From Turicibacter sanguinis (GTDB taxonomy: Bacteria; Bacillota_I; Bacilli_A; MOL361; Turicibacteraceae): a stretch of 64,000 bases of DNA. Shown here in pieces: positions 63,728 through 64,000 of the stretch. Made by a program: the position numbers and the translations under genes. The number at the start of each line of letters is the position of its first letter. Positions within the stretch are counted from its first letter, which is position 1. The DNA lies in the NCBI RefSeq assembly GCF_013046825.1, contig NZ_CP053187.1:2824001-2888000 (forward strand), read 5' to 3'. Under the pieces are notes generated by a model that was not told the origin of the DNA, did no database searches, and saw only the letters and a program-made list of their open reading frames with translations.

Positions 63728-64000
63728 GTGAAGATCCATAGATTAATCGTAAATAGTACAAATAGTTTGAGCATTGAACCAATCGATTTCCATTCACTAA
63801 CACTCCTCGTTGGAGTCTCAGGATCAGGAAAAAGTCAAGTTCTTCATTATATTAAAGAGTTAACCCAACTGTTACAAACTGGACAAACCAAGACACTCGA
63901 ATCTGGGCACTACGTCCTTGATTTTGAATACAATGAGCACCTATATACTTATGAAGTGACACTTGATAACTATCATATCATCAATCAAGATTTAAGTTCT
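63728..64000 (+). CDS. AAA-family ATPase, N-terminal part (cut by window edge)
   Basis: A GTG start at 63728 lies 6-8 nt after AAGGGGGG and opens 91 codons to the window end. Residues 26-37 (LLVGVSGSGKSQ) contain a Walker A motif very near the N-terminus, preceded by beta strands (KIHRLIVNSTNSLSIEPIDF). This is the pattern of AAA_15/AAA_21 ABC-type ATPases such as OLD-like or RecF-like proteins. Whether it belongs to a defence system depends on sequence to the right. Confidence 0.75.
   Translation, partial: MKIHRLIVNSTNSLSIEPIDFHSLTLLVGVSGSGKSQVLHYIKELTQLLQTGQTKTLESGHYVLDFEYNEHLYTYEVTLDNYHIINQDLSS

Overview
The window is a 64 kb chromosomal segment of a low-GC, Gram-positive (Firmicutes) bacterium. 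AT-rich spacers, strong GGAGG ribosome binding sites, PolC-type polymerase and numerous U-tailed intrinsic terminators all point that way. Gene order follows the Bacillus subtilis smc-to-polC arc, read on the minus strand. A spore former is likely, because ylbJ is present behind a sigma-E-like promoter and there is a possible spore protein. Class Ib ribonucleotide reductase, an Rnf complex and FeoAB suggest an anaerobe or facultative anaerobe of the gut type. Turicibacter or a relative is my best guess, but that is inference and not proven by the sequence. Almost everything is on the minus strand; the plus-strand exceptions are a polysaccharide deacetylase, an IS transposase, a CPBP protease, ylbJ, two small membrane proteins, a TIM-barrel protein and a truncated ATPase gene at the right edge. 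Layout, left to right: (1) 1-9758: polC (cut by the edge), proS, rseP, dxr, cdsA, uppS, covering replication, proline charging, membrane proteolysis and isoprenoid/phospholipid synthesis. (2) 10062-13466: two tiny genes, a GNAT acetyltransferase, and the tsf-pyrH-frr operon with its own promoter and without rpsB. (3) 13994-19369: an anchored unknown protein, nrdEF, and an SPFH/NfeD pair. (4) 19451-28796: xerC, a lipoprotein, trmFO, a small membrane protein, topA, a plus-strand deacetylase, dprA and rnhB. (5) 29020-30521: a complete ISL3-type insertion sequence with a perfect 8-bp target duplication, inserted in the U-tract of the rbgA terminator. (6) 30677-34283: rbgA, lepB, rplS, trmD, rimM. 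(7) 34404-34749: a 160-bp structured tandem repeat where rpsP would be expected. (8) 34811-39507: an rnfCDGEA-x-B operon with a very short RnfB and an inserted 52-residue cysteine-bearing membrane protein x. (9) 39945-46848: CPBP protease, Fur-box-controlled feoAB, ylbJ, a cytochrome-b5-like protein, rsmD-coaD and a long non-coding stretch. (10) 47233-50540: an orphan terminator (possible small RNA), an RDD protein, a YibE/F permease and an alkaline phosphatase lipoprotein. (11) 50757-57355: ffh, ylxM, ftsY, smc. (12) 57550-64000: uvsE, a DUF3789-like peptide, a membrane-anchored Mrr-like nuclease with YccF, aldehyde dehydrogenase, CorA with a structured leader, a TIM-barrel protein and the start of an AAA ATPase. 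The most unusual observations are the bacterial-type prolyl-tRNA synthetase without its INS editing domain, the mini-RnfB with its small cysteine-bearing neighbour, and the duplicated 160-bp structured element. No CRISPR array, prophage, rRNA or tRNA gene was found.
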